Origin: Panulirus ornatus
Taxonomy: Eukaryota > Arthropoda > Malacostraca > Decapoda > Palinuridae
Assembly: GCF_036320965.1 (NCBI RefSeq)
Contig: NC_092231.1
Coordinates: forward strand, 1,601,197-1,665,196
DNA: 64,000 nucleotides
Direction: 5' to 3'
Shown here: piece by piece, positions 1 through 9,929 of the stretch
Position numbering within the stretch: position 1 is the first letter of the stretch
Layout: each line of letters opens with the position of its first letter
Made by a program: the position numbers and the translations under genes
Notes under the pieces: model-generated
Database searches by the model: none
What the model was told of the DNA's origin: nothing
What the model saw: the letters and a program-made list of their open reading frames with translations, nothing else

Positions 1-45
1 AGTGGTCCCCATCATCCCCTCCTTGAGCCCGGCGGTATGACCCTT

Positions 46-235
46 TGGTATGATGACCTGTCCTTTGACCTGACCTGGGAGGATCAAGTCACAGACCAGA
101 CCTGCACACTTAAGGGTCCTACCGTTATGTATAAGGGTCGTACTATCATGTTTGAGGGTCGTACCGTCATGTTTAAAGTGTCGCAAAGTGTCGCACCTTC
201 AAGGGTCGTACCGTCATACTCCGGACCTTAACTCC
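46..235 (+). repeat. Foldback-like 21-bp-unit family, copy at left edge
   Basis: The copy starts with a core (TGATGACCTG, then CCTTTGACCTGACCTGG near 63-78) and is followed by about five diverged units of roughly 21 bp resembling GGTCGTACCGTCGTGCTC. The same core-plus-units pattern recurs across the window on both strands, so this is an interspersed family and not a gene. The 64-codon frame across it only reflects units close to a multiple of three. Units here are degenerate (GTACTATCATG, GTACCGTCATG). Confidence 0.75.
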
Positions 236-329
236 CAGCAGAAGAAATATGAAGGATCATGTAAGTCCTTAAAGTATCCTCATTCGTAGTTACCTTAAAG
301 TTTAGGGTCTGCACTTTCAACGGTGTGTT

Positions 330-346
330 GGGGGGGGCGGGGGGGA
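330..346. repeat. G-rich run
   Basis: A run of G broken by one C sits in a GGTTGG context. It could form a G-quadruplex on the plus strand, and it is also a likely sequencing-error spot. Nothing else is recognisable between about 240 and 760. Confidence 0.6.
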
Positions 347-764
347 GGTTGGCGAGAGGTAAGGCTTGCCTTTACTCCCCAGGCACGACGACGGGGGAGA
401 GAGAAGGGGGAGGGGAAGGGTAGGTCGTATAGCAGTATGAGCACCCCCCTGTGTGGCACAGTATCGTAAAGGCGACTCTTCCCTGCTGATAACCGGGACT
501 GTCAGCCATTACTGCAGAGTGCACGGGCCTTGATTGTAGGGGTCTGCCACGCTGGCTGCTGCAGATCCGGAGTAAATAAATTTTGAATGCTGGAGGATTA
601 GGGACTTCTGGTGGTGGCTTTGTGGTAGTGCCACTGGATCGGCTCCCGGATTGCTGCAACCACTGGGCCATATTGGCCTCAATGTCCCATAGTCTTTTTT
701 TATTTTTGATTTGTAGAGGGATCGGCGATTGATTGGTATGTGGTGGGTTATCGGGCGTCGTCTT

Positions 765-808
<44 letters not shown>
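765..808. repeat. (GA)n microsatellite
   Basis: About 22 uninterrupted GA units. Confidence 0.97.
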
Positions 809-811
<3 letters not shown>

Positions 812-1106
812 CTATTCAAGGTTGAGAGACAAGGCAACACTAGCGTAAAACTTTCCCCACACAGCAGTCATCAGACGGACAGCCTCTTGTATTTAATGCA
901 GTTGACGTTATTGAAATAAATGCTCGCTCTTGGAGGCCAACGGTAGTTTGTTAATTGACGGTAGTTTAGAATTGATAATAGGAGTTAATTGTGTTGTGGA
1001 GACTTGTTGTTTTGGTACGTTGTGTTGGCGTGTGGTAACCGCTGCCTGCCGCTGTTTTCTTATTGTGTATCGTGATGCTAAGTTCTCCCTTCCCCACCTT
1101 ACCCAT

Positions 1107-1108
<2 letters not shown>

Positions 1109-1170
<62 letters not shown>
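1109..1170. repeat. (CA)n microsatellite
   Basis: About 31 uninterrupted AC units. The His/Thr and Cys/Val open frames across it on both strands are artefacts of the dinucleotide. Confidence 0.98.
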
Positions 1171-1172
<2 letters not shown>

Positions 1173-1328
1173 TTCCCTCCACCCCCGCACCCTCAGCACA
1201 CTCCGCCACCACACCCTCCTTGGGATGCTGCTGGCCCGCCGCTGCCTCCGCTTCCACTATTTTTTTAAATATACATCAACCGTTCCTTCCTCGTTTTTTA
1301 TCACTGGAGTTTTTCCTCTTTCTCATTT

Positions 1329-1332
<4 letters not shown>

Positions 1333-1407
<75 letters not shown>
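1333..1407. repeat. (CT)n microsatellite
   Basis: About 37 uninterrupted CT units, 160 bp after the (CA)n tract. The stretch between them is also pyrimidine-rich. Confidence 0.98.
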
Positions 1408-1409
<2 letters not shown>

Positions 1410-1485
1410 GTGACGTGGCCTCCCCAGCTTGGTGCTCCCCAGGGGATGGGGCTGTGACGAGCGGCAGCGAATTTAGCAACTGCCT

Positions 1486-1511
1486 GGCCGGGCCGGGCCG
1501 GGCCGGGCCGA
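1486..1511. repeat. (GGGCC)n short tandem repeat
   Basis: Four to five GGGCC pentamers in a GC-rich pocket. They could form a quadruplex or a slipped hairpin. Confidence 0.85.
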
Positions 1512-2144
1512 GTTGGGGGTCGACCCGACGATGAGTCAACCCGTGCGGCCGTTACTGTCCTGCCTCACTCACCCACTCACTCATTCATTGCTGCTTCCCG
1601 TGCTCTGTCTCGTTATCGTCAGGTCTTCTTTTATTGCACGCTACCCGTTTTCAGTGAATGGCTGAGATTTACGTGGTATTCTGGGCCTATTTTTGCACCT
1701 TTATTTATAAGGGAGAAGACGGGGGACGGCCTGGTTCCTTTGTCTCTCATCTTAATTTTGGTTTCCTGGCGGCCTCCACCGCTCCCTCTTCGTCTGCTTG
1801 ATGCATATTTCTCTCCCTCTTTTTCAACCGTCTCTGATAATCCGTAACTATTTATTTTTGCACTATTGATATAATCTTTCTGAAGTATGTTCTCCTATTA
1901 TGATTCTTCACTGCCATGTTTGTGTTTGCTTTCAAGCGTTGGTGGGAATGTTACGGGGCGAATGATGTGTCGGTTCTGGTGTTATCCTGCTGGTGAGGGG
2001 AGGTGTATGGCTGGTACCACCACCACGTGCTCCTCAACCTCTTTGTTTCCCCAGCCAGCCAACAAGGCAAGATCCCGGCGCAGGGCCAGCCAGCCAACCA
2101 GCCGGCCTGGTCTGGCCTCCAGTGATCAATGGCACCCATGTTGG

Positions 2145-2145
<1 letters not shown>

Positions 2146-2195
<50 letters not shown>
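2146..2195. repeat. (CT)n microsatellite
   Basis: About 25 CT units. Confidence 0.97.
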
Positions 2196-2200
<5 letters not shown>

Positions 2201-2237
2201 GGCTGCTTAACCCATGGAGTGCGTCATTGTAGCTGTG

Positions 2238-2310
2238 GGATATGATGGCCAGACCTTTGACCTGACCTAACTTGTCGTACCGTCGTCTACAAGAGGTCAA
2301 ACCCCTTTTA
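2238..2310 (+). repeat. Foldback-like family remnant with DR1-like core
   Basis: GATATGATGG is followed by ACCTTTGACCTGACCT (2253-2268) and a single unit GTCGTACCGTCGTCTAC. This is the core plus one arm unit of the 21-bp-unit family. The reverse complement of the core holds spaced AGGTCA half-sites. Confidence 0.65.
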
Positions 2311-2389
2311 CTCTCCAGATTTTGAAAATTGGTCTTTTTTTTTAGCCTTGTTTTGAATTGGGTGATCCTGTGTTAAATTGTTGGAATGT

Positions 2390-2414
2390 TATATATATAT
2401 ATATATATATATAT
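2390..2414. repeat. (TA)n microsatellite
   Basis: About 12 TA units. Confidence 0.95.
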
Positions 2415-2444
2415 TAGAATAGTTACTGTTCTTCGGCAGTTAAC

Positions 2445-2770
2445 CTCGTCGTAGACCACGGGATCTCAGACCTTCTCATGTATCACTGTTCCTTCAGATT
2501 GCAGAGATATTGACAACCAGATATGTCATTTGGCTTTCCCACTTCCCTCCCTTACTATCCTGTTTCCCTTAATAGGTTAGGTTGAGGGATAAGACGAGTG
2601 CTCTCCATCAGGTAACCACGTCGGGGATCATCAGATCTGTCATCAGACCTTCCCATGTATCACTCCTCCATCACATAGACCATCAGTCTCCATTTATTAG
2701 CCTTGCCATGTACAGTCCCCAGGCAGACGACCTCGTCATGAACCATCAGGCGTCATGTTACACGTCTTTC
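2445..2770 (+). repeat. Three related segments of a dispersed repeat
   Basis: Segments near 2445, 2605 and 2725 share wording such as CCTCGTC, ACCATCAG, CAGACCTTCTCATG and TGTATCACT. Similar pieces occur near 38,905-38,965 (CAGGTCTTCTGTTGTCTGGC followed by CTTTCCCATG) and 35,858-35,880. This suggests a diverged interspersed or tandem repeat of about 100-160 bp. Boundaries are uncertain. Confidence 0.4.
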
Positions 2771-3424
2771 TCATGCACCTCCCCCGCCAGCCGTGGCCCT
2801 TCTCCCCCAGACATCATCATTGGCGCTTCCCCCGAGCGTCGGCCCATCGGGTCTGGCCAGCTGCTCCCGGACATTCCTCGTGTGCCTGAGGATGAAACGT
2901 TCTTGCGGTCTCGCCTCATTTGAGTCTTGTTAGTGAGGTGGGCGACGCCGTCCGCTGGTTCCTCTTGTGCTTGGTGCATGTGATGCGCTGGCTTCGTGAT
3001 CAATCTGACCACCTGTCCGTTGATGTAATGATGTTTATACTTCTGTGTTATGCCTTCGTATAGTTATCTACCGACGCCTGCTGTCTGCCTACCTGCGTCT
3101 GTCTGTCTGTATGAGTTTCAGTAATTTCTCTGAAACATTTCTTCCGCATTTGTCTCTCAAACTTCCCCACAGGTTAACCCCTCTTCTCTATCGTAATGTT
3201 GATGCCATAAGGAATTAGACACCACATGGACTCTATACATGTATAGTAAATAGTTATGTATGTATAAATATCTATAGCTATTGTGTGGTATGATATTGCT
3301 GCGCCGGAACACTGCTCTAAAAATATTGAGATTAAAAACGTGGATTCCTTCTATATCACACCCCCCTCACCATTGACTTCCACGACCAAGGTCAATGACA
3401 CTTGTTTACCGGAGACTGTAGGGG

Positions 3425-3660
3425 TTCTTGTAAGGCTAAAGACGTGGGTGTCGTTGAAGGGGAACGCCGTGAATGCTCTTGAAGGGGAACGACGTGGATG
3501 TTCTTGAAGGGGAACGACTTGTGTGTTCTTGAAGGGGAGCGACGTAGGTGTTTTTCAAGGGTAACAACGTAGGCGTTCTTGAAGGGGAGTAACATAGGTG
3601 TTCTTGAAGGGGAGCAACGCAGGTGTTCTTGAAGGGAATCGACGTGGGTATTCTTGAAGA
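3425..3660 (+). repeat. 25-bp minisatellite, about 9 units
   Basis: Direct units close to TTCTTGAAGGGGAACGACGT plus a five-base tail (GGATG, GGGTG) repeat every 25 bp, with a 26-bp first unit. Divergence is about 10-20 percent per unit. Because 25 is not a multiple of three, the frame rotates, yet both reverse frames stay open (about 90 codons) since the unit has no stop in any reverse frame. No sign of coding use. Confidence 0.92.
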
Positions 3661-4237
3661 ACAATTATATTTTCTACAAACGCCTAGCAGCACGATCACC
3701 TGTTCTCCCTGACACCCTGTGTTCTACCGTAGTGGCAGTACAGTTTTAAATGTCGACCACGTTTTCATTTTTCTTTATTCTGGCGAGCCAACTTCCTGTG
3801 GCGGACACAGTGAATGGCGCAGGGTCCGTACGTGGGAGGGGAGCCCGGGGCGCCATTCACCCGAGCTCCCCCCACTACCCCCATTATCCCTACTCACCAT
3901 AATTATCTCGACTGCTCTTGGGATGTCTGGACCGCCCTTGGGATATCAGGGATGCCCTTGGGATATCTACGATTCTTTTCTCGGATATCATGGCTGTTTT
4001 TTGGTGCCGCATTTGGGGCTGTCTCTTGTTCAGCCAGAGACGGAAGGGATGAATCTGCCCGACTCCCTTCATCCCCGGGGATAGAGTACATAGTGAAGGT
4101 CGTCTGTCCCTTCTCTTCTTGTCTTCCTGTCCTCACACTTCTGACCGGGGGGGGGGGATACAAGTGTACTTGTGGTGTCTAGGATCAAGGTCCTTAATTA
4201 AAGATGATGGTTATCTGGTATCTACGGCATCATTAGT

Positions 4238-4240
<3 letters not shown>

Positions 4241-4308
<68 letters not shown>
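4241..4308. repeat. (TA)n block left of the SINE-like element
   Basis: About 34 TA units directly next to the 3' end (minus-strand sense) of the SINE-like element at 4309-4551. Confidence 0.97.
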
Positions 4309-4312
<4 letters not shown>

Positions 4313-4548
4313 TCTTTTCTTTTAAACTATTCGCCATTTCCCGCGTTAGCGAGGTAGCGTTAAGAACACGGGACTGGGCATTTTTTGGAATATCCTCACC
4401 TGGCCCCCTCTGTTCCTTCTTTTGGAAAATTAAAAAAAAAAAAAATGAGAGGGGAGGATTTCCAACCCCCCGCTCCCTCCCCTTTTAGTCGCCTTCTACG
4501 ACACGCAGGGAATACGTTGGAAGTATTCTTAATCCCTTATCCCCAGGG

Positions 4549-4551
<3 letters not shown>
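4309..4551 (-). mobile_element. SINE-like element with LINE-type 3' tail
   Basis: Read on the minus strand, the element begins at the (TA)n boundary with ATCCCTGGGGATA. It passes a GTCGTAGAAGGCGACTAAAA segment that could act as a weak internal promoter, then a T-rich stretch. It ends in CGCTACCTCGCTAACGCGGG followed by AAATGGCGAATAG, A-rich sequence and (TA)n. The final module is nearly the same as the 3' end of the reverse-transcriptase element at 57,900-57,935, which is expected of a SINE mobilised by a partner LINE. It has no coding capacity. The sequence resembles a repeat I remember from decapod DNA, but the family name is unknown to me. Both flanks are (TA)n, so it either landed in a TA microsatellite or carries TA at its 3' end. 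Confidence 0.7.
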
Positions 4552-4636
<85 letters not shown>

Positions 4637-4648
4637 TGTGTGTGTGTT
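4552..4648. repeat. (TA)n followed by (GT)n
   Basis: About 41 TA units (to 4633) run into a short GCGTGTGTGTGTG tract. This is the right flank of the SINE-like element. Confidence 0.96.
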
Positions 4649-4865
4649 TGTCTCCCACGCGCACGCACGCACTTGTGGACATCTAAGAGGAACAGTTGCA
4701 GGAGAGTGCGTGTCGGAGAGAGAGTTTGCGGGGTCTATATCCTTCATGACATGTCACCGGAGTCTCTCATCTGAGGAGATGACGAGACCAACTGTCTTGT
4801 GATGACTATTAGAGTGGATGTCAGCTGTGTGGTACATGGATAAGGAAAGATTTGGCAACTTGTTC

Positions 4866-5035
4866 ACATCCTCCACGTATGACCAAAATCAGAATGTGCT
4901 TCTCAGATTTGGTCACCTTACCTAAGGAAGCGTAGAGAGGTAATAAAGAAAGTCAAGAGGAGGGCAACAAAGGTGGTACCAGAATTAGAGAAAACAGAGT
5001 CACAGAGGGAGGCTGTATATAGAAGTTTTTCTAAA
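4866..5035 (+). pseudogene. Fossil of LINE reverse transcriptase C-terminal part
   Basis: One plus-strand frame from about 4948 reads VKRRATKVVPEL, then EKTESQREAVYRS, and stops near 5040. The VxRRATKxVPEL motif followed by a QRE-like stretch is typical of the segment downstream of the palm in CR1/Jockey-type LINE proteins, as I remember them. Upstream, the frame is broken but still shows FGHLT and LRKR-like text in other frames. No fingers, palm or endonuclease is present, so this is a dead fragment. The downstream stretch to about 5,125 (GTATAAAACTCCCTTACCG, then short CA) may belong to the same insertion. Confidence 0.5.
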
Positions 5036-5584
5036 GTTGTATGATGTTGAAAATATACCAGAGATAGGACCCCATATGTGTATAAAACTCCCTTACCGTA
5101 CCGTATAGATAGGTAATCACACACACACGAGCATGGAACTCCCCCCCTCGCCACGCCTCACAAATAGTTAATTACACACTACTCATTTCATCACGTGCAA
5201 CTCTGGTGTAGTTCAGTCAGAGAGGCTCACTGGAACAGTACATTACACACGTGATATTAATTATTTCCGTGTGGGGTACACGTTGCTCTGGCACACACGT
5301 AGTTAATCATGGACTGGCTTTGTGTGTTTTCGCTCCTCTGCTCTCAGAACCCACCCTTGGGTCTGATACGGATGTTTGTAGAGGCGCTGTGTTAAGGCCT
5401 ATTTTTAGCGTATCTGGAATGGAGAGGCGCCGTGGAGGGGGGAAAAAAGAACAGCTCGGGGATTTACAAACACTGTATCCGGGAATGTCAAGTGTTTACT
5501 GAACCATATGTGTGTGTGTTTATATCTGGGATGCGGCAAGGAAGGGTTGCTTCATGGCCGAGGTTGGGCGGACGGCCAAATGTG

Positions 5585-5835
5585 TCGTACTGGTTGATAG
5601 TGTCGTGTTGGTGTATATGTTTGCGTCGTGTTAGTGTACATATATGTCATGTTGATGTTTAGGTTTGTCTTTTTGGTGTAAGTATCGTGTTGTTGTATGT
5701 ATGTCGCATTGATGTGTATGTATATATGTGTTGTGTTGTGAGTATGGCGTGTTGATGAATACAAGCGTTGTGTTAATTTGTGTGTGTCGTGTTGGTGTTC
5801 CTCATCTTGATATATGAATGTGGCGTGTTGGTGTA
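5585..5835 (+). repeat. Degenerate ~22-bp tandem repeat
   Basis: Units are variants of GTCGTGTTGGTGTATATG, about ten copies with variable length. They resemble the cleaner array at 8,505-8,660 (GTCATGTTGATGTATGAATT), so the two arrays are probably one family. Confidence 0.65.
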
Positions 5836-6184
5836 GAATTTATTTCAGCACAGCGGTGATGATATTGTGGTGTAAAGCTTCACCGTATATACTGTGTCAG
5901 GCGGGAGACATGGCCTTCTATCTGGTTTTATTTTCGCCTCGATGTAATTAACGGATTATTGTTGCCTTCCATCGGCCATGACGCGTATTGGTATTTGGAG
6001 GATCAGGGAAGATATTCTCTGGGAATTTTAGTTCGCTATCTAGATTACAAGATGACGTCACTGATGGATCAGAACTAAGCTGTGAGCACTGCTAGCGCGT
6101 CTCACCACATGGAGATGGTGATCTTAAATTGTTATGGGTGTGGTTGGAGATATGAACACACGGTAAAGCACCGGGTCTTCCTTT

Positions 6185-6455
6185 GTGAGGAAATAGAACC
6201 ATGTAGGGCCAGGCCCAGATAAACCCTGGTAGACAAGACACAACACCTTATTGTTGACGACGTACGTGAAATTCTGAGATTGTGTCCATTTTTTCCCCTT
6301 GTAGTGGATGAGTTTATTGTATAAGAAGACTGGTTAATGAGCTAACTAAGGACCATCTAATTATGGCCACTGGGGTCTGACAAACACCCTTTGTTAACTC
6401 TGTATTCCTCCCCCCTTGCCGCCCACAAGGGGGAGCAAGGGCGACACAGTGCGGT
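6185..6455 (-). repeat. Interspersed family P, copy 1
   Basis: CAACACCTTATTGTTGAC, GTGAAATT and TTGTGTCCA match the copy at 54,850-54,905, and the right end (GGGTCTGACAAACACCCTTT, then CCGCCCACA) matches the reverse complement of the copy at 62,146-62,220. With the copy at 21,940-22,190 this makes four in the window. It is non-coding and SINE-sized (about 270 bp). The 5' module (GGGCGG then AAAAGGATTA in the best copies) is the most conserved part. Confidence 0.65.
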
Positions 6456-6489
6456 AGTCGGTGTTGGGGAGGAAAAAGGTACTAGGGTA

Positions 6490-6612
6490 TGACACATGAG
6501 CACGACCCTTGGATAAGACGGGTTTGACCTAAGGGTCAGGTGTTCGGTCGTATCGCCTTGTTCAAGGGTCGCACCATCGTGATCAAGGGGTTGTCGATGA
6601 ATCTGTCAGAGA
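6490..6612. repeat. Foldback-like family copy
   Basis: A minus-oriented unit (GAGCACGACCCTTGG) is followed by the core GGTTTGACCTAAGGGTCAGG and plus-oriented units (GGTCGTATCGCCTTGTTCAA, GGTCGCACCATCGTGATCAA). Arms in opposite orientation around a core are the hallmark of this family. Confidence 0.75.
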
Positions 6613-7124
6613 AGTTGGTAGTTTTCAAGTGTAAAAGTTTGGTTCTGTATGTTGACGTATCTTCGTCCTGTGCTGCAGTAGGACTTGATGTTGTACTTCA
6701 TCCAACGGTCAAGTTTTCCAAGTAGATGGGACGTGTTCCAGGAAGGTGCCACCATGACTAACTCCGGCTGCTGTCGATAGCCGCAGCAGTAGTAGTAGCT
6801 GGAGCCTTACCCGTCTGGCTGGTCGTGATGGATGGAAACGTGGCGTCCCCTCCCTCCCTCCAAACACACACTAGCACGCCACCTTTAAGATTTTCACTAC
6901 TTTTTTTCCCGTCGTCTGAGAGGAGTCTGACTGGCGCGTTGGCCGTCACAATCCGTCCGTGAGGGTGTGATGGAGGGGAGGGGCGTCCCCGGGCTAGGTT
7001 GAGGGGCGAGGCAGGAGGAGGGGCTCCCCTAGCAGACGAGGAATGCAAGATTCCGGAAACGATTCTCGCCTCTCGTGTCTATCATCCAGAGCACCAGCGC
7101 TCAAGAGACCCCCTAATGGGTTTG

Positions 7125-7242
7125 ATCAGAGTTTTAAGGACCAGGTCAGGGGTCACGACGCCATCATCATACCAGTAGTCGTCCCGTCTTGCTCGAGGGT
7201 TGTACCGTCGCATCGTGCTCAAAGGGCTTCAGCACTGTGCTA
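7125..7242 (+). repeat. Foldback-like family copy
   Basis: A core remnant (AAGGACCAGGTCAGGGGTC, then GCCATCATCATACC) is followed by plus units (GTCGTCCCGTCTTGCTCGAG, GTTGTACCGTCG, ATCGTGCTCAAAGG). Between here and 8,060 I see no recognisable feature. Confidence 0.7.
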
Positions 7243-8067
7243 GACGCTTGATGACGGAAGCACCAAGTTGTGTGTGAAGGGTTGCTTGTCACACGTCTCA
7301 AGACATTCCTGGGGGCGAGAGGAACAGGCTGGAGAAGTGGGAGGTGGTAGTAATAAATGAGCGTTGGGACGCCGTAACTCTCGGTGGACGAGGCCTAGGG
7401 GAACCCACGCAAGCCGCCGGGGGAGGAGGTGGCTGCTGGGAAGGTGTTCCCAAGAGCGCCCGCCCGCAGGGTCTGGGCACGGCTGTGACTAAACATGGTA
7501 GTGATGAGAGACGAGGACACACGGTTATACTCTCTCGTACTAAGGTATATGTAGATGGTATCTGCTCGTATATCACAGCTTATGGTAGAGGAAGATGTTA
7601 GTTAGAGTGTAGCCTTGCATAGTAGGTAGCTACTCGTGCCTGAGACAGTCCTAACCCTGTCCATCCTCTATTCCAGTCCGTCACAGTTTTGACCCCGCCC
7701 TTCCCCTACTTCTACTGAAGACCTTTGTTTCTTCCATTTTGATAACATTGTTACTGATGAAAATTCCTTCCTAATTGTATTGGAAATTTTGTATTCAGAA
7801 AGTGAAACTGTGATTCAGAATTGTATAAAAATGTTGAGGTATAGGATCAGTGTTCTAGTTGCTCTCACCATCATAATCTTTTGGGTATTTTGAGCATTAC
7901 ATCCCTTAATCCAATGGACTTATTGATTAGTTTACCTGTTAATCCCTACATGTATTTACAACTAGGCATCAAAAGTGATGACTGTTGCATGACGTTGAGG
8001 TCAATTTAGTATCACTTTTGCATGACGCTAAGGCCTGTTCTTTACTCGAATGGTTTGTAAAGTATTC

Positions 8068-8135
8068 ATTTTTATCTTTTCTCTCCCTCAGGTACGTATG
8101 CAAATATCTCTGTGGAGAACCATATACCGGAGCCC
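8068..8135 (+). promoter_or_regulatory. Candidate recursive splice site 1 (ratchet point)
   Basis: A strong polypyrimidine tract (TTTTTATCTTTTCTCTCCCT from 8069) ends in CAG at 8089-8091 and is joined with no gap to GTACGTATG (8092-8100). The acceptor and a usable donor therefore share one junction. A second, better donor, CCC|GTAAGTACAG, begins at 8136 and would define a 44-nt RS-exon (8092-8135). The same CAG|GTACGTAT junction recurs at 27,834/27,835 and 56,849/56,850, always on the plus strand. Known recursive sites in flies and vertebrates have exactly this acceptor-donor juxtaposition, usually CAG|GTAAGT. The alternative is an ordinary 44-nt cassette exon: two of its frames are open but no protein motif is recognisable. 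Confidence 0.6.
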
Positions 8136-8504
8136 GTAAGTACAGTGTGACGCCCTTGAATGTTGTGTAGTACACCGTATGTGTGGGACACCACAGATAC
8201 TGGTTGACAGGTGTGTGTGTTTTTCTATTCCATTAGCTTAGCTTTATGCTGGACTGGTTGGAAGTAGAGGGAAGACTGATGATTAACTTTTGTGTTGCTA
8301 TCTCGTATTATTAAAGTGCAGGGATGTGTGTCCGTGGATGTTGCCCCGTCCATTCAGTAGTGTTTTCCATCATGAAATTGTAATTAAAAATAGATTGGGT
8401 TATTATTTAGGGAGGGTGATTACAATAGCTCTCTGTCGGTCATTAATTAGGCATCTACCATTACCATGTAGCAGACGATTGCATAGTGTTGTGTGCATGT
8501 GTTA

Positions 8505-8660
8505 CATGCTATGTTGATGTATGAATTATGTCATGTTGATGTATGAATTATGTCATGTTGATGTATGAATTATGTGTTGATTTATGAATTATGTCATATT
8601 GATGTATGTATTACATATGATAACGATATATGAATTAACGTAGTGTTGATGTATTGATTG
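8505..8660 (+). repeat. 22-bp tandem repeat
   Basis: Four clear units of TGTCATGTTGATGTATGAAT plus two bases, then decaying copies to 8660. The first three units are nearly identical. Related to the array at 5,585-5,835. Confidence 0.85.
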
Positions 8661-9134
8661 GTAATAGCAAACTAGAGATTTAAAATGAAGTTAACGACAA
8701 GACAACATAGTTACGGGTAGTGTCCAGGAGTCGTGGCCGTTGTGCTGTGCGTCATCCCTACGGTAGGGTCGGTCTGCCTCCGTGTATTCATAGTCACGTG
8801 GATCAGCAGTGTTGTCTGCTCTCGCGCTACCCTCCTCCAGTATTACCGCAACTGGAAATAATCAATATTGTTTTATATTTATGATTGGAATATTTTAAAC
8901 TTTCAGATTGAAAAATATGATTTTTCGTATTGTATAAGGATTTACTTTTAAATTTAAGGAAATTGATTGGATTTTTATTATATATTTCTCTGTACGGCAT
9001 TGTTATATGGAGTTAGGAAACTGTGTGTGTGTGTGGAGCTGGGCCCGGCCTGCCCTACGTGACTGGTCTTATATTACTGGAAGATAAAGCCGGCCGAGCT
9101 GTGCTGTGTGTGTGTGTGGAGACGTGCCCTGGAA

Positions 9135-9385
9135 CGTCTTAGCACGGTGGTACGACCCTCTAACACAAAAATTACGACCTGTGAGCACAACGGGACGCGA
9201 CCTTGAACGCGGCGGTGCGACCGTTGACGCTGACGCGTCGGTGCGACCGCCGGGCACGACATGACGTCACCCATGGTCTGATCCCATGGGGGTCAGCTGG
9301 CCCAAGGTCAGGCGGTCCTGTCCCGCGGGTCGTACCGTCTTGATGAAGGGTCGTACCGTCTTGCTTCCGTTGTCGTACTCAACAA
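9135..9385. repeat. Foldback-like family copy, large
   Basis: Left-arm units are minus-oriented (TTAGCACGGTGGTACGACC, GAGCACAACGGGACGCGACC, GAACGCGGCGGTGCGACC). A palindromic centre follows (GGTCTGATCCCATGGGGGTCAGC, broken as CATGGTCTGATCC and CATGGGGGTCAGC), then a right arm with plus units (GGGTCGTACCGTCTTGATGA, GGGTCGTACCGTCTTGCTTC). Its left arm is more GC-rich than in other copies. Confidence 0.8.
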
Positions 9386-9554
9386 GGTTCAGGTTGAATC
9401 ATTGGTCATCGATCCTGAGAACCTTCATGTGAATCAGGAGGTCCGTATGTACGAGCGTGATCACTGGGTAGTGAGTGTGTGTCTGCTCTGTAGCTGAGAG
9501 ATTCCTGCGTGTATGGAGTCCATTGATGCTTGGTGGAAGCTCGCATGACTCCTG

Positions 9555-9650
9555 GACGGTAGGTACCGTAAGTGATGGACGGTAGGTACCATGCGTAATG
9601 GACGGTATTTACTGTACAGTGAGTATTAGACGGTAGGTACTTGCCTTGGA
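9555..9650 (+). repeat. Short tandem repeat around GGACGGTAGGTAC
   Basis: Four imperfect copies of TGGACGGTAGGTACC with 24-30 bp spacing. Confidence 0.75.
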
Positions 9651-9929
9651 TGAGTAAGCTTGTGGTGACGAGGCAAGGTTGGGGTGGGGTGTTGGCCTTG
9701 AGGGAGTGTGTGTATGTATTGAGCGGGTGTTAGTTCGTTCGTGCGTGTGTTGCCTGCACGTGGTGGTGATGGGAGGGGAAACTGCAGTTCGGGTCTGAAC
9801 TCGTCAATATACAGCCGTAGTTCCATGTTAGCCGCGATCATTAGCCCTGGTCGTGTGCGGTCCGTGAATGCTATCAAGACGAGTGGGTGAGCGCGGTTTT
9901 TTTTTTTTTTTTCTTTTTAACGAAGCGAA

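Noticed and set aside
1063..1539. Several 80-116-codon frames over (CA)n and (CT)n
   Set aside because: They are translations of dinucleotide repeats (His/Thr, Leu/Ser, Glu/Arg) and not genes.
8092..8135. Coding exon encoding a short peptide
   Set aside because: Two frames are open but the length is only 44 nt with no motif. The junction shared with two other sites fits recursive splicing better.
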